Assembly: GCA_030848925.1 (NCBI GenBank)
Contig: JANFFA010000003.1
Location: 248,001 to 312,000 of the forward strand
From: Rhodalgimonas zhirmunskyi
Lineage (GTDB): Bacteria > Pseudomonadota > Alphaproteobacteria > Rhodobacterales > Rhodobacteraceae
Length of the DNA: 64,000 nucleotides
Direction: 5' to 3'
Below, piece by piece: positions 15,453 through 24,439 of this stretch (its first letter is position 1; every line of letters starts with the position of its first letter). The position numbers and the translations under genes are program-made. The notes beneath the pieces are model-generated. The model ran no database searches. It had not been told where the DNA came from and saw nothing but the letters and a program-made list of their open reading frames with translations.

Positions 15453-16289
15453 CTAGCGCAGAAAAACCTCGCCCTGCATCGTCTCGGGAATGTCCGCACC
15501 CAACCGGCTCAGGATCGTCGGCGCCAGTTGCAACTGGCTCACCTCGGTATCGCGCGCCGGGCCTTGGGCCGGTCCGAAGTAATACATCGACGTCAGCTGT
15601 TGCAGGTCACAACGCCCGCCATGATGGCCGCGCTCGTCCTGCCCATGATCCGCCGTCACGATCACCTCATACCCCAACGCCCGCCACTTGGGGATGAACG
15701 GCGCCAGCATCTCGTCCATCACCGCACAGGCATGATCCATCTCCTGCGCATCATGGAAATAGCGATGCCCCATACTGTCGAGCGTGCAGGTGTGCAGCAT
15801 CCCGTAATTCAACTGCTTGCGCAGGCAAAGCGAGGTGAGAGTGGCAAACAGGTCCACGTCCGATGGCGTCATCTGGTTGACCAGCCCATAGCCCGTCATG
15901 GTGTGGAACCGACCATGGTTGATGGTCTCGCTCTCGGGTTCGTCATACTCGATATCGCGGACGTAATCGAATGGCGCGCGATTGAAGAACTCGGACCAGA
16001 ACGAATGCGCCACCGCCCCGGTGACGCCCCCGGCCTTGCGCACCGCGCTGAACACATCGGGCTGCGACAACCGGAACACGTTGCCATTGCCGGTGCAGCC
16101 ATGCACCTGCGGGCTGACCCCGGTGTGGATCGACGCATAGCAACTCGCCGAAATCGACGGCAGCACCGCGCGATGCACGAACCGCTGCGCCTCGCCCGAT
16201 TGTACCCAACCTTCAAGGTTGCCGAACAGCCGATGAAAATTCCGCAGCGGCACCCCGTCGAGAATGATGAGAAGTAGTTTACCGTCCAT
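15453..16289 (-). CDS. Alkaline phosphatase superfamily phosphodiesterase (nucleotide pyrophosphatase type)
   Basis: This 278-residue protein lacks a signal peptide. It has the metal-site pattern of type I phosphodiesterases/nucleotide pyrophosphatases: LLLIILDGVP at the N-terminus, a Ser/Thr-rich nucleophile region (AVLPSISASCYASIHTG), HTCTLDSMGH in the middle and VTADHGQDERGHHGG near the end. Substrates in this family range from nucleotides to phospholipid head groups and phosphonates. It follows the ABC ATPase gene by 86 bp on the same strand and could be co-transcribed with the importer. If so, the imported compound may contain a phosphodiester, which would argue against a simple peptide substrate. 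Confidence 0.8.
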   Translation of the reverse strand: MDGKLLLIILDGVPLRNFHRLFGNLEGWVQSGEAQRFVHRAVLPSISASCYASIHTGVSPQVHGCTGNGNVFRLSQPDVFSAVRKAGGVTGAVAHSFWSEFFNRAPFDYVRDIEYDEPESETINHGRFHTMTGYGLVNQMTPSDVDLFATLTSLCLRKQLNYGMLHTCTLDSMGHRYFHDAQEMDHACAVMDEMLAPFIPKWRALGYEVIVTADHGQDERGHHGGRCDLQQLTSMYYFGPAQGPARDTEVSQLQLAPTILSRLGADIPETMQGEVFLR

Positions 16290-16375
16290 GCCTTAACTCC
16301 GGCGTTTGCGCCTGGGGCCCCTGTCGGAGCCTCCGGCGGGGATATTTTTTGCAAGATGAAGCCGCTGGCGCGCGA

Positions 16376-18013
16376 TCAGTTGCCCGCGCTCTCCATCCGG
16401 CGGGTTTCGATCACCTCTTCCAGCCAACCGAGCTTCATTTCCGGCACCGAGCTCAGCAGCAACTCGGTATAGGCATCGAACGGCGGGCTCAGCACGTCGG
16501 ACTTGGGGCCATAGCGCACCACTTCGCCCTGATACATCACCGCGATGCTGTCGGCGATGGCGCGCACCGTGGCCAGATCGTGGGTGATGAAGAGATAGGC
16601 CACGTCCTTGCGCTTTTGCAGATCGAGCAGCAGCTTCAAAATCCCGTCCGCCACCAGCGGATCGAGCGCGCTCGTCACCTCGTCACAGATGATCAGCTTG
16701 GGATCGGCCGCAAGGGCGCGCGCGATGCAGACGCGCTGCTTCTGCCCGCCCGACAACTCGGCCGGATAGCGGTCGAGGAAGCCATCGCCCATCTCGATCT
16801 CGTCCAACAGGTCCTTGACCCGGCGGCGTTTCTCCTCGCCGCGCAGGCCAAAGTAGAATTGCAGCGGCCGCCCGATGATCGTGCCCACCGTCTGGCGCGG
16901 GTTCATCGCCGTGTCGGCCATCTGGTAGATCATCTGCAATTCGCGCAGATCCTCGCGCGAGCGGCTGGGCAGGTCCGGCGACAGCGTGCGCCCGGCGAAT
17001 TCGATCTCGCCCACGCGCGGCGGCAACAGCCCCGTGATCACCCGCGCCAGCGTCGATTTGCCCGAGCCGCTTTCGCCCACCACCGCCAAGGTCTGGCCCG
17101 GCGAAAGCTCCACGTTGATGCCCTTGAGAACATCGAAATTCGTGCCGCGATAGCGCGCCGTCACACTCTTGACCTTCAGCACCGGGTCGTCGGTGGGCTG
17201 CTTTTCCTCGTGCTTGATACTGCGCACCGACACCAGCGCTTGGGTATACTCTTCCTGCGGGGCTTCGATGATCTGTTGCACCGGGCCTTTTTCCACCATC
17301 TCGCCCATCTTGAGCACCATGATGTCATCGCTGACCTGCGCCACCACCGCCAGATCGTGGGTGATATAAAGGGCGGCCACACCGGTTTCCCGGATCGCTT
17401 CCTTGATCGCCATCAGCACGTCAATCTGGGTGGTCACGTCCAGCGCCGTTGTCGGCTCGTCAAACACCACCAGATCGGGTTCGGGGCACAGCGCCAGCGC
17501 CGTCATGCAGCGTTGCAACTGTCCGCCCGACACCTGGTGGGGATAGCGGCTGCCGATGGTCTCGGGATCGGGCAGGCCCAGTTTGGCGAACAGCGCGCGG
17601 GCGCGTTCTTCGGCCTCGCTGCGGGAGAACTTGTTCTTTTCCACCGCCGCTTCCACGACCTGATCCATGATCCTGCGCGCCGGGTTGAAACTCGCCGCCG
17701 CCGATTGGCTCACATAGGTGACCTCGGCCCCGCGCAGCGCGCGCCGGCCCTTGGCGCCGCCTTTCAGGATATCGCGCCCGTTCAGCCAGACCTCGCCGCC
17801 GGTGATCCGCACGCCGCCCCGGCCATAGGCCATGGTGGCAAGACCGATGGTCGACTTGCCCGCGCCGCTTTCCCCGATCAGGCCCAGCACCTTGCCGCGC
17901 TCCAATTCGAAATCGACGCCATGCACGATCTCGATATCATGCGGCCGCTCGCCGGGGGGATAGACCGTGGCCCCGATCTTGAGGCCCTTTACACGCAACA
18001 GCGTATCGCTCAT
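16376..18013 (-). CDS. Peptide-type ABC importer, fused double ATPase (DppD-DppF fusion)
   Basis: One 545-residue chain contains two complete nucleotide-binding domains. Domain 1 has Walker A GESGAGKST at 47-55, signature VSGGQLQRC at about 161-169 and Walker B LVVFDEPT. Domain 2 has Walker A GESGSGKST at 313-321, signature LSGGQKQRV and Walker B LIICDEVT. Such fusions replace separate D and F subunits in many alphaproteobacterial oligopeptide/nickel/glutathione importers. The start is the ATG that overlaps the permease stop (ATGA). Longer frames upstream lie inside the permease gene. Confidence 0.92.
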   Translation of the reverse strand: MSDTLLRVKGLKIGATVYPPGERPHDIEIVHGVDFELERGKVLGLIGESGAGKSTIGLATMAYGRGGVRITGGEVWLNGRDILKGGAKGRRALRGAEVTYVSQSAAASFNPARRIMDQVVEAAVEKNKFSRSEAEERARALFAKLGLPDPETIGSRYPHQVSGGQLQRCMTALALCPEPDLVVFDEPTTALDVTTQIDVLMAIKEAIRETGVAALYITHDLAVVAQVSDDIMVLKMGEMVEKGPVQQIIEAPQEEYTQALVSVRSIKHEEKQPTDDPVLKVKSVTARYRGTNFDVLKGINVELSPGQTLAVVGESGSGKSTLARVITGLLPPRVGEIEFAGRTLSPDLPSRSREDLRELQMIYQMADTAMNPRQTVGTIIGRPLQFYFGLRGEEKRRRVKDLLDEIEMGDGFLDRYPAELSGGQKQRVCIARALAADPKLIICDEVTSALDPLVADGILKLLLDLQKRKDVAYLFITHDLATVRAIADSIAVMYQGEVVRYGPKSDVLSPPFDAYTELLLSSVPEMKLGWLEEVIETRRMESAGN

Positions 18014-18831
18014 CCCCGCCCCCCTTTCAGGCTGGTGGTGCGGTTCAGCACCCAGTCCGCTACAAGGTTGACCGAAATGGCCAGCGTCGCGATGGCAACC
18101 GCCGGGTAAAGCGCGGCGCCGATGCCATAGACGATCCCGTCCTTGTTTTCCTTCACGATGCCGCCCCAATCGGCCAGCGGCGGTTGCACGCCAAGGCCAA
18201 GAAACGACAGGGTCGAAATGAACAGCACCATAAAGATGAAGCGCATCCCCATTTCCGCCACCAGCGGGCTCAGCGCATTGGGCAGGATCTCACGAAAGAT
18301 GATCCAGCCCTGCCCCTCGCCGCGCAGCTTGGCCGCTTCGACATATTCCATCACGTTGACATCCACCGCCACCGCCCGCGCAAGGCGATAGACCCGCGTC
18401 GAATCCAGCAGCCCCATGATCACCACCAGCACGCCCACCGTCACCGGCGTCACCGACAGGATCACCAGCGCAAGGATCAGCGACGGGATCGACATCACCA
18501 GATCGACGAACCGGCTCATCGCCTGATCGACCCAGCCGCCCATGACAGCCGCGAAAAAGCCCAGCACCGATCCGGTGACAAAGCTCAGGATCGTCGCCGC
18601 CGTGGCGATGAAGATCGTCACCTGCCCGCCATAGATCATCCGGGTCAACAGGTCGCGCCCGATATTGTCGGTGCCAAGCCAATGCTCGGCACTGGGCGAC
18701 TCCCATGGCACGTTGCTCACGATTTCGGCCATGCCATAGGGCGCGATCCACTGGGCAAAGATCGCCACGATGAAATAAAGCGCGGTAAAGAACAGCCCGA
18801 TCAGGGCCGCGAGAGGGATGTTGCGGATCAT
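18010..18831 (-). CDS. Peptide-type ABC importer permease (DppC-like)
   Basis: The 273-residue inner-membrane protein starts with an N-terminal membrane helix (LAALIGLFFTALYFIVAIFAQ), then the TGRD-type loop (WLGTDNIGRDLLTRMIYG) that marks DppC/OppC permeases, followed by five more helices. The cytoplasmic coupling motif lies in EAAKLRGEGQGWIIFREILPNAL. Start and stop both overlap neighbours by 4 bp (ATGA), so it is translationally coupled to the DppB-like gene before it and the ATPase after it. Confidence 0.93.
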   Translation of the reverse strand: MIRNIPLAALIGLFFTALYFIVAIFAQWIAPYGMAEIVSNVPWESPSAEHWLGTDNIGRDLLTRMIYGGQVTIFIATAATILSFVTGSVLGFFAAVMGGWVDQAMSRFVDLVMSIPSLILALVILSVTPVTVGVLVVIMGLLDSTRVYRLARAVAVDVNVMEYVEAAKLRGEGQGWIIFREILPNALSPLVAEMGMRFIFMVLFISTLSFLGLGVQPPLADWGGIVKENKDGIVYGIGAALYPAVAIATLAISVNLVADWVLNRTTSLKGGRG

Positions 18832-19784
18832 TTCGGATGCCTCAGTCGCGGGTTCGTCAGGATCGAGACGATATCCGCGATCATGTTCAACCCGATGTAG
18901 ACGGCGGCAAAGATCATGCCACAGGCCTGCACCACCGGGATATCGCGTTTGCTGACGTGATCGACAAGGTACTGCCCCATGCCGGGATAGGTGAACACCA
19001 CTTCGACAACGACGACACCGACGACAAGATAGGCAAGGTTCAGCATCACGACGTTCACGATCGGCGCGATCGCGTTGGGAAGGGCATGACGCCAGATGAT
19101 CTTGAACATCCTGAGGCCCTTCAACTCGGCCGTTTCGACATAGGCCGATTGCATCACGTTCAGGATCGCCGCCCGCGTCATCCGCATCATATGCGCCAGC
19201 ACGACCAGCGTCAGCACCGCCACCGGCAGCGCGATGGCATGCAACTTGGCCCCAAGGCTCATCCCGTCATAGACACTCGCCACCGTCGGCGCCCAGCCCA
19301 GTTTGACACCGATGAAATACATCAAGACATAGCCGATCAGGAATTCCGGGATCGAGATCGACGCCAGCGTCACCCCCGAGATCAGCTTGTCGGGCCAGCG
19401 ATCGCGATAGCGCACCGCCAGAAGGCCCAGAAAAATCGCCAAGGGCACGGCCAGAAGCGCCGCCCAGAAGGCAAGGAAAAGCGTATTCGACAGGCGCTTG
19501 CCAAGGCTTTCGGCAATATCGCGACCATTGGTCAGCGCGGTGCCCAGATCGCCGTGCAACACACCGCCAAGCCAGCTGAAATAGCGCGTCACGGCGGGTT
19601 CGTTCAAGCCAAGGTCGCGGCGCATGTTGGCCAGCGCCTCGGGGGTGGCCGATTGGCCAAGGATGCTCTGCGCCACGTCTCCGGGCAAAATCAGCGTGCC
19701 CGCAAAAATCAGGATCGAGACGAGAAAGAGCAGGAGAAGGCCCAGCGCAACACGCTGGGCCACCAGTTTTGCGGCAAGCCCCAT
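18828..19784 (-). CDS. Peptide-type ABC importer permease (DppB-like)
   Basis: The 318-residue protein has six predicted membrane helices. It begins with an N-terminal helix (LGLLLLFLVSILIFAGTLILPGD) and a conserved periplasmic segment (ATPEALANMRRDLGLNEPAVTRYFSWL), as DppB/OppB permeases do. The coupling motif lies in ETAELKGLRMFKIIWRHALPNAI. It begins one base after the substrate-binding protein's stop region and overlaps the DppC-like gene, placing it second in a four-gene importer operon. Confidence 0.93.
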   Translation of the reverse strand: MGLAAKLVAQRVALGLLLLFLVSILIFAGTLILPGDVAQSILGQSATPEALANMRRDLGLNEPAVTRYFSWLGGVLHGDLGTALTNGRDIAESLGKRLSNTLFLAFWAALLAVPLAIFLGLLAVRYRDRWPDKLISGVTLASISIPEFLIGYVLMYFIGVKLGWAPTVASVYDGMSLGAKLHAIALPVAVLTLVVLAHMMRMTRAAILNVMQSAYVETAELKGLRMFKIIWRHALPNAIAPIVNVVMLNLAYLVVGVVVVEVVFTYPGMGQYLVDHVSKRDIPVVQACGMIFAAVYIGLNMIADIVSILTNPRLRHPK

Positions 19785-19785
19785 A

Positions 19786-21372
19786 TCAGGCGGCGACCCA
19801 GCACATAGCAGGCGCGTAGTAGTTCATCAGGCCATAGCCCGACGGGCTTTCGTCATAGCCCGCGACACGCGCGCTGGTCGCATCGACGAAGTCGTTGAAC
19901 ATCGGGCAGATCAGACCGCCTTCGTCACGCACAAGACCACCCATCGTGGCATACATCGCCTTGCGCTTGTCCTGGTCCAGTTCGGCCCGCGCTTCGATCA
20001 ACAGCTTGTCGAACTCGGCATTGTTGAACCGCGTGTCGTTCCAGTCCGCCTTGGAATAATAAGCGGTCGAGAACATCTGGTCCTGCGTCGGACGCCCGCC
20101 CCAATAGCTGGTGCAGAACGGCTGCTTGTTCCACACTTCCGACCAATAGCCATCGTTCGGCTCGCGCTTGATCTCAAGCGGAATACCGGCCGCGGAAAGC
20201 GATTGCTGGAACAGCGCCGCCGCATCCGGCGCACCGGGGAACGAGTTGTCCGAGGTGCGCAGAAGGATCGGCCCGTCATGGCCCGACTTCTTGTAATGGA
20301 ACGCGGCCTTGTCCGGATCATAGGCGCGCTGCTCGAACTCGGTATAAAGCGGATAAGACGCGTTGATCGGAGAGTCATTCCCGACCGAGCCATAGCCAAA
20401 CAGCACCTTGTCGACCATCTCCTGACGGTTCATGCCGTATTTCAGGGCAAGGCGCAGGTCGTTGTTGTCGAACGGCCCGGTGTCGCAATGCATGATGAAC
20501 ACGTAATGCCCCGGCCCGCTTTTCGAATGCACGGTGATGTTGGGCGCGCGCGCCACAAGGCCCGCGGTGCGCGGCGGCACCTTGTCGATCATGTCCACCT
20601 GCCCCGACTGAAGCGCGGCGACACGCGCGGTGTCATCGTTGATCACGATGATCTCGACCTGATCGGCAAAGCCCATCGTGTCGTCCCACGCATTCTCGTT
20701 GCGCCCGAAGGTAAACCGCACGCCCGGCTCGGCGCTGGTCACGATATAGGGTCCGGTGCCGATCCCGGCGGTCGGGTCGTCCTTGCCGCCATCCGGCTGG
20801 ATGATCAGGTGATAATCGGCCATCAGGTACGGCAGGTCGGCATTGGCCGAGCTCAGCTCGACAATGAAATCCATCCCGTCGACGCTCATCTTCTCGATCC
20901 CGCGCAGGATGCCCAGCGCGCCGGATTTGCTCTCTTCCCCGGCATGGCGCTCAAAGGTCGCCAGCACGTCTTCGGCGGTCAGCGGCTTGCCGTTCGAAAA
21001 CTGGATGTCCTTGCGGATCTTGAAGGTCCAGACCTTCGCATCCGGGCTCGACGAATACTCTTCGGCCAGAACATTGCGCAGCCCGCTCACGCCTTCCAGT
21101 TCCAGCAGCGGCTGGCCCCACATCCGGTTGACGATGGTCGCCGTCTGGTTCGCCGCCAGCGCCGGGTCAAGCGTATCGCCCGAACCACCGCCGCTCATGC
21201 CCACCTTGATCGTGCCGCCCTTCTGCGGTCCGGCGGCTTTCACCGCCCCGGCCAGAAGCGTGTTCGCCATCGCCCCGGTAACGCCCAGCGCCGCCGCCCG
21301 GCCAAAGAATTCGCGGCGCGACATCCGGCCCATCGCCGCCTGCACCTTCAGATAATCCAATTTGTTCGTCAT
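19786..21372 (-). CDS. Extracellular solute-binding protein of peptide-type ABC importer (SBP_bac_5)
   Basis: The product is 528 residues from the ATG at 21372, which has GGGAGA six bases upstream; the longer frame to 21399 lacks support. The N-terminus carries a Tat-like signal (SRREFFGRAAALGVTG) ending near residue 48, so folded export to the periplasm is likely. The mature part is a family 5 binding protein (EGVSGLRNVLAEEY, KIRKDIQFSNGKPLTAEDVLATFERH, LALKYGMNRQEMVDKVLFGYG). Family 5 proteins bind oligopeptides, but also nickel complexes, glutathione, opines and sugars, so the ligand is open. The C-terminus is unusual in ending WVAA with several aromatic residues. Confidence 0.92.
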   Translation of the reverse strand: MTNKLDYLKVQAAMGRMSRREFFGRAAALGVTGAMANTLLAGAVKAAGPQKGGTIKVGMSGGGSGDTLDPALAANQTATIVNRMWGQPLLELEGVSGLRNVLAEEYSSSPDAKVWTFKIRKDIQFSNGKPLTAEDVLATFERHAGEESKSGALGILRGIEKMSVDGMDFIVELSSANADLPYLMADYHLIIQPDGGKDDPTAGIGTGPYIVTSAEPGVRFTFGRNENAWDDTMGFADQVEIIVINDDTARVAALQSGQVDMIDKVPPRTAGLVARAPNITVHSKSGPGHYVFIMHCDTGPFDNNDLRLALKYGMNRQEMVDKVLFGYGSVGNDSPINASYPLYTEFEQRAYDPDKAAFHYKKSGHDGPILLRTSDNSFPGAPDAAALFQQSLSAAGIPLEIKREPNDGYWSEVWNKQPFCTSYWGGRPTQDQMFSTAYYSKADWNDTRFNNAEFDKLLIEARAELDQDKRKAMYATMGGLVRDEGGLICPMFNDFVDATSARVAGYDESPSGYGLMNYYAPAMCWVAA

Positions 21373-21506
21373 GGTCTTCTCCCTGTCTGATCCCGCCATC
21401 GGCCCTTTTGGCCCCGGCAGATACCTGTTGTTGATTTTGCGGCCATTGAAACCCTATAACCCATTCGCTTCAAGGTCTTTCTCCGAAACCCTCCCGCGGC
21501 GTCACG

Positions 21507-23468
21507 TTACATCGCGTCGCGCGGGATCGTCTCGTCCAACTCTTTTTCGTAGACCAATGTATCATTTTCATACGCTTCCAACCGCGCCCGCAGGTGGAAA
21601 TCCCGCGCATCGGCCCACATTTCCGAAAAGCTCTCCGTGCGCAGCCGGATATCGCCGCGCTCGGTTTCCTCGGTCCAGTGACACCACCCGCGCGCGCGCC
21701 CCGGATCATCCGGATGAATGTCCCAGCGTTCCCGCGCCGTGCCGCCGCTGATCAACCCATGACCCAAATCGCGCCGCTTGCCGAAATCATCCTCGATAAT
21801 CAGGCTCACGATCCCGCTCTGCTGGTCCTGTTCGATCCGGCGCACATGGGAATCCGGGCGCAACTCTTCGGTCTGCCACGGATCCGCCGCCTCCGGCTCG
21901 GGAAATTCCCGCCCCGGCACCGGCGCCTGCGTCACCGGGAGGTCCAGATGCCCGCCCGTCACCCGCAACGGCCCGTCCCCGGCGGCGGGCCAAAGCAGCG
22001 GCCAATAGGCGCTCGACACCGCCACCCTGAGCCGCGCCCCCGCGGGTACCTCATAGGCGATCTGATCCAGCCGCACCCGCACCTCGATCTCCTGCCCCGG
22101 CACCATGTCCTCGGGCTCCTCGAACCCATCGCGATAGGCAAGGTTCAGCACGCCATAGGTAACCCGCGTGCTCGCCCCATCCGGGTGCACATGACAGAGC
22201 CGCACCGCCACTTGGCCGCGCGCCGCCTCGGGCACGATCCGCAACACCACCTCGGGCGCGCCGGTCACTGCGCACGCGGCCTCCAGCGGCGCACTATCCC
22301 AGCACACCGACTTGGCATCATCCACCCGCTGATCGCCGGGCATTTCCGGCCCCAGCCAGATGGCACAAAACTCGCCCCCCGCCATGCCGCAATCCGCGGG
22401 CGAGGCGACAATCCGATCACAGCCCCCTTCCGCGCCCAAACCTGCCCCCAGCCCCAGCCGCCGCACCTCCACCGCACCCGGATCATGACTGATCCAGCGC
22501 CCCGGCCGCTCGGCATACCAGGTTGCCGGGCGCACACCTTGCATCAGGTAAAGCGACAGGTCCGGATCCTCCTCAACCCCGGTTTCACTGTCCTTCAACC
22601 ACCGGTCCCACCAGCGCAGCGCCTCCTGCAAGAACCCGATCCGTGGCTCCGGCACCGCAAAATGCGGGTATTTATGCACCCAAGGCCCAAGGATCCCCTT
22701 CGCCCCCGGCAGGTTCTCCACCAATGCCGGAACCGCATTCTTGTAACTGTCGCCCCAGCCGCCAATGGCCAGAACCTTCGCCTTCAAGGCGCTGTAATCC
22801 TCACAAACCGAGCCATGCTTCCAATAGTCATCCCGCCGCTGATGGCGCAGCCACACGGCGGGCAGGAACGGTTCCGCCTCCAGCCGCTCAAGCCACATCT
22901 CGCGCCAATCCTCGCGCAACGCCGGATCGGGCGCGCGGCTGGAATAGGCCCACATCGTCGCCCCCCAGCCGAGGTTTTCATTCAGCAGGCACCCGCCCTT
23001 GAAATGGATGTCATCGGCAAACCGGTCCACGGTCGAACACAGGGTGATTACCGCCTTCAGCGCCTCTGGCTGACGCGCCGCCACCTGCAACCCGTTGAAC
23101 CCGCCCCAGCTGATCCCCATCATCCCGACGCGGCCATTGCACCACGGCTGCGCCGCGAGCCACGCGATCACCTCCAGCGCATCCGCCTGCTCCTGCGGCG
23201 CATATTCATCCAGCATCACGCCGTCACTGTCGCCACTGCCGCGCATGTCGACCCGCAAACAGGCATAGCCGCGCGCGGCCAAATAGGGGTGGGTCAGCGC
23301 ATCGCGCGCACAGGTCCCGTCGCGCTTGCGATAAGGTAGGTATTCCAAAACCACCGGCACCGGGTCCGCATGGCAATCCACCGGCCGCCACACCCGCGCC
23401 GACAACCGGCACCCGTCGGACAGGACGATCCCAAGATCCTCGATCTCTTCGATCGCCCGCAAATTCAT
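21507..23468 (-). CDS. CocE/NonD-family hydrolase (X-Pro dipeptidyl-peptidase-like)
   Basis: This 653-residue alpha/beta-hydrolase starts at the ATG at 23468 (GGGGAAGG upstream); the ATG at 23492 would add eight poorly fitting residues. Landmarks are LEYLPYRKRDGT, RVDMRGSGDSDG, the nucleophile elbow GISWGG with Ser120, and the C-terminal jelly-roll (GAEVPAGARLRVAVSSAYWPLLWP type), as in cocaine esterase and X-Pro dipeptidyl-peptidases (S15 superfamily). It has no signal peptide and is probably cytoplasmic. It lies 134 bp upstream of the binding-protein gene on the same strand, so it may process the compound the importer brings in. Esterase, amidase or peptidase activity cannot be decided here. 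Confidence 0.85.
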   Translation of the reverse strand: MNLRAIEEIEDLGIVLSDGCRLSARVWRPVDCHADPVPVVLEYLPYRKRDGTCARDALTHPYLAARGYACLRVDMRGSGDSDGVMLDEYAPQEQADALEVIAWLAAQPWCNGRVGMMGISWGGFNGLQVAARQPEALKAVITLCSTVDRFADDIHFKGGCLLNENLGWGATMWAYSSRAPDPALREDWREMWLERLEAEPFLPAVWLRHQRRDDYWKHGSVCEDYSALKAKVLAIGGWGDSYKNAVPALVENLPGAKGILGPWVHKYPHFAVPEPRIGFLQEALRWWDRWLKDSETGVEEDPDLSLYLMQGVRPATWYAERPGRWISHDPGAVEVRRLGLGAGLGAEGGCDRIVASPADCGMAGGEFCAIWLGPEMPGDQRVDDAKSVCWDSAPLEAACAVTGAPEVVLRIVPEAARGQVAVRLCHVHPDGASTRVTYGVLNLAYRDGFEEPEDMVPGQEIEVRVRLDQIAYEVPAGARLRVAVSSAYWPLLWPAAGDGPLRVTGGHLDLPVTQAPVPGREFPEPEAADPWQTEELRPDSHVRRIEQDQQSGIVSLIIEDDFGKRRDLGHGLISGGTARERWDIHPDDPGRARGWCHWTEETERGDIRLRTESFSEMWADARDFHLRARLEAYENDTLVYEKELDETIPRDAM

Positions 23469-23586
23469 ACCCTTCCCCATGCGCCACAGCATCGGGACAG
23501 GCGCCCGGATGTCAACCGGAACCCCACCTTCATTTTGCCGGAAATATCCTGGGGGTGAATGGCGAAGCCAGAGGGGGCAAAGCCCC

Positions 23587-24054
23587 CTACTCGATCTCCA
23601 CCGCGCTCAACGCGTTCAGAAGGTCAAGCAGGCGATCCATGTTCTCGCGCCCATACTGCGCCTCAAGCCGGGCAAATATCTCCGCGCTCTGCGGCGCCGC
23701 CGCCGCCAGAAGCGCGCGCCCCTCGGCGGTGATCTCGACCTTCAGCTTGCGCCGGTCGCTCGGATGATCGTCCCGCGTCAACAGGCCCTTCTTCTCCAGA
23801 AGCTGCATGATCCGCGTCAGCGACGGGTTGAGAAGGCACGCCGCCTGCGCCAGATCCTTCGGATCCATCACCCCGCGCTCGTTCAGCACGCGCAACACGC
23901 GCCACTGCTGCTCGGTCACGCCCACATCGTTCAGCATCCGCCGAATGGGCGCCATCATCGTCTCACGCGCCCGCAACATGGCAATCGGAAGGGATCGCTC
24001 CGTTTGCGGCAGGTCGGCCCTGGCCGGGGTGGGTGTCACAGGTTTCTCGCTCAT
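23587..24054 (-). CDS. hpaR: MarR-family regulator, HpaR type
   Basis: The 155-residue protein has a winged helix in its centre (VTEQQWRVLRVLNERGVMDPKDLAQAACLLNPSLTRIMQLLEKKGLLTRDDHPSDRRKLKVEITAEG), with the DxR wing signature. The RSLPIAMLRARETMMAPIRRML opening is that of HpaR, the repressor of homoprotocatechuate (4-hydroxyphenylacetate) degradation genes. No hpa catabolic genes are in this window, so the target is elsewhere or the assignment is too narrow. The start at 24054 removes an upstream extension that has no ribosome site. It is preceded by a 385-bp gap holding the carD terminator and a motif shared with the deaminase promoter. Confidence 0.8.
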   Translation of the reverse strand: MSEKPVTPTPARADLPQTERSLPIAMLRARETMMAPIRRMLNDVGVTEQQWRVLRVLNERGVMDPKDLAQAACLLNPSLTRIMQLLEKKGLLTRDDHPSDRRKLKVEITAEGRALLAAAAPQSAEIFARLEAQYGRENMDRLLDLLNALSAVEIE

Positions 24055-24196
24055 CAACCCCTCTTGGCCGATTTCCCCCTCGCCGACAAGGTACAGCGCG
24101 TCGCAGATGAACAAACCCCCGCGCAACCGCGCGCCGCCGTCACCTTTTCACGCAACACCAGCCCCCATTCCTGCGCCCGACGCATCGCAGACAGAG

Positions 24197-24215
24197 TGCA
24201 GACGGATCGCATACG
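24197..24215 (-). promoter_or_regulatory. Candidate operator motif shared with the deaminase promoter region
   Basis: TGCAGACGGATCGCATACG (plus strand) differs from 2123-2141 at two of 19 positions. Both copies are intergenic and lie 142-143 bp upstream of a minus-strand start codon, which favours a regulatory site over chance, but the evidence is only two copies. Confidence 0.35.
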
Positions 24216-24369
24216 GCCAAATTCACGGCCCCACCTGCGTTAACCACGCGGTGCGCCCCGCTAACAATCGCGCCAACGCCCCTGCTTCACTTGACCGAAA
24301 ATATCCCTGGCCGGTGACAAAACGCGGCGCGTTTTGCACCTGGGGCAGCGCCCCTCCTGCACCCCGCAC

Positions 24370-24402
24370 AAAAAAAGAACCGCGCCCCGAAAGGCGCGGT
24401 TC
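24370..24402 (-). terminator. Intrinsic terminator downstream of carD
   Basis: On the minus strand a perfect 10-bp GC-rich stem (GAACCGCGCC with its complement, 6-nt loop) is followed directly by seven T residues. It lies about 40 bp beyond the carD stop and separates carD from the MarR gene. Confidence 0.9.
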
Positions 24403-24439
24403 AAAATCCATGACGCTCCAATGCCGTCAGCCCAATAAA

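Larger units (their letters stand above)
24055..24439. other. Intergenic region upstream of the MarR gene
   Basis: No gene is supported. From the carD end it holds a strong intrinsic terminator (24370-24402). Nearer the MarR gene lies the 19-bp motif shared with the deaminase promoter region (24197-24215), 143 bp upstream of the MarR start codon. The rest has no obvious structure. Confidence 0.6.
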
